DNA of 5,042 nt, taken from the NCBI GenBank assembly GCA_015222795.1, contig JADFVY010000024.1, forward strand, positions 1 to 5,042, written 5' to 3'. This document shows, one piece after another, positions 4,513 to 5,042 of this stretch. The notes under the pieces are model-generated. The model saw nothing but the letters and a program-made list of their open reading frames with translations. It searched no databases and was not told the origin of the DNA. A program made the translations under genes and the position numbers. Numbering within the stretch: position 1 is the stretch's first letter; each line of letters opens with the position of its first letter. The DNA is from Pseudomonadota bacterium (GTDB taxonomy: Bacteria; Pseudomonadota; Alphaproteobacteria; UBA8366; JADFVY01).

Positions 4513-4580
4513 TATGCGATGGCGATCCTACGCCATGCGCGTCTGCCATGCCCCGATCCCGGGCAGCAACGAATCGTTAC

Positions 4581-4599
4581 CCCGGAAGGAACTTCCGGG
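4581..4599. repeat. 8-bp inverted repeat with 3-base loop
   Basis: CCCGGAAG and CTTCCGGG pair perfectly around GAA. Only AATTT follows on the plus strand, so a terminator role is weak. It lies about 200 bases before osmC. Confidence 0.4.
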
Positions 4600-4733
4600 A
4601 ATTTCGCAGGCTTTCGCCGGCGCGATTCTTATATGTGCCGCCAGTTGGCGCATGGGTTTCTCCTCAAGAAAAGGGCCGGACTTGTATATCGAAAAGCCTG
4701 TTCGCGTCAAGGCCGCATGCGACGAATGAACAG

Positions 4734-4762
4734 TTGGCCTGCCGCGCGCCGCGCGCTAATTT
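4734..4762 (+). promoter_or_regulatory. Candidate osmC promoter
   Basis: TTGGCC (4734-4739) and TAATTT (4757-4762) are 17 bases apart and resemble sigma-70 boxes (4 of 6 and 3 of 6 matches). They would give a leader of about 30 bases before ATG 4800. Weak evidence, based on position and spacing. Confidence 0.3.
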
Positions 4763-4799
4763 GCCAGTCTGAACCAATTTCCAGGAAGGTCCGGTGGCT

Positions 4800-5042
4800 A
4801 TGAAAGCACGCGTAAAATGGGTCGAGGGCACCCGGTTTGTAGGAGAATCGGGCAGGGGGCATCCGGTTGTGATGGAAGGAATAGCGCCCGAGGGTGAGGT
4901 CGCCGTCGGCATCAGCCCGATGGGAATGCTGCTGCTGGGCATGGGCGGCTGCTCTTCGGTCGATGTGGTGATGATCCTGCAAAAGGCGCGCGAGAAGGTG
5001 ACCGATTGCGTTGTCGAGATCGAGGGCGAACGCGCCGATGAA
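4800..5042 (+). CDS. OsmC family protein (YhfA-like), 3' end outside the window
   Basis: The first 81 codons of an OsmC/Ohr-superfamily protein; the family is usually about 135-145 residues, so roughly 60% is visible. These proteins are cytoplasmic thiol-dependent peroxidases or related stress proteins. The signature MGMLLLGMGGCSSVDVVMIL (41-60) holds the first conserved cysteine, Cys51, at the start of the central helix. The N-terminal beta-strand block MKARVKWVEG is like the YhfA branch rather than Ohr. The second conserved cysteine lies beyond the window. The start is ATG 4800, with AGGAAGGT 9 bases upstream. It is divergent from the Y RNA-Ro60 operon. Both loci can relate to oxidative stress, but I see no shared control element. 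Confidence 0.92.
   Translation, partial: MKARVKWVEGTRFVGESGRGHPVVMEGIAPEGEVAVGISPMGMLLLGMGGCSSVDVVMILQKAREKVTDCVVEIEGERADE

Larger units (their letters stand above)
4420..4799. other. Gene-free divergent intergenic region
   Basis: About 380 bases between the start of the Y RNA operon and osmC. I find no convincing gene here: the open frames lack ribosome sites and family-like sequence. It holds a long hairpin (4452-4494), two short hairpins (4497-4512 and 4581-4599), a weaker 6-bp hairpin around 4634-4652, and a possible osmC promoter. Confidence 0.6.

Noticed and set aside
4489..4982. Open frames in the intergenic region and antisense to osmC
   Set aside because: No ribosome sites or conserved motifs; those beyond 4800 lie opposite a clear OsmC coding sequence.
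37..5042. RNA-repair partners (rtcB, rtcA) or a mobile element
   Set aside because: No ligase, cyclase, transposase or integrase sequence is present; the tRNA-Asn has no visible repeat of its 3' end that would mark an attachment site.

Overview
This GC-rich window looks like a proteobacterial chromosome. The OsmC/YhfA-type protein at the right edge and the soluble hybrid histidine kinase at the left suggest a gammaproteobacterium, but I cannot name the genus. Its centre is a bacterial Ro60/Y RNA ribonucleoprotein locus. Everything from about 4390 down to 37 reads on the minus strand and looks like one long transcription unit. The osmC-like gene at 4800-5042 is divergent, on the plus strand.

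In transcription order the minus-strand unit contains: (1) a candidate promoter whose spacer holds a near-perfect palindrome (4397-4419); (2) an RNA array at about 4388-3682 made of a minimal Y RNA (Y1), a full Y RNA with a tRNA-like module (Y2), a tRNA-Asp-like gene, a second full Y RNA (Y3), a tRNA-Asn with encoded CCA, and a second minimal Y RNA (Y4); (3) a leader with two strong hairpins; (4) a complete TROVE/vWA protein, the bacterial Ro60 orthologue (rsr), at 3550-1946; (5) an 82-residue helix-turn-helix protein starting 3 bases after the Ro stop; (6) a PAS-HisKA-HATPase-REC hybrid histidine kinase starting 4 bases after the helix-turn-helix stop.

The Y RNA call rests on sequence and structure. 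All four copies carry a 22-base 5' strand of fixed length that begins GGGCCGG and ends GGTTATC. Each has a 3' strand that closes both an outer and an inner helix around it. Y2 and Y3 enclose a circularly permuted tRNA mimic: T-arm, then the 3' acceptor strand, a GNRA tetraloop, the 5' acceptor strand, the UA linker and a D-arm. The helix carrying the Ro-type motif sits where the anticodon stem would be. This agrees with what is known of YrlA-type bacterial Y RNAs.

Inference: Ro60 is made together with four Y RNA scaffolds of two sizes. The interleaved tRNAs could act as processing punctuation for tRNA-maturation enzymes. The helix-turn-helix protein may autoregulate at the palindrome, and the cytoplasmic kinase may link the RNP to a stress signal. 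No rtcB/rtcA RNA-repair genes or nuclease genes are inside the window. Bases 4420-4799 contain no convincing gene, only hairpins and a weak osmC promoter candidate.
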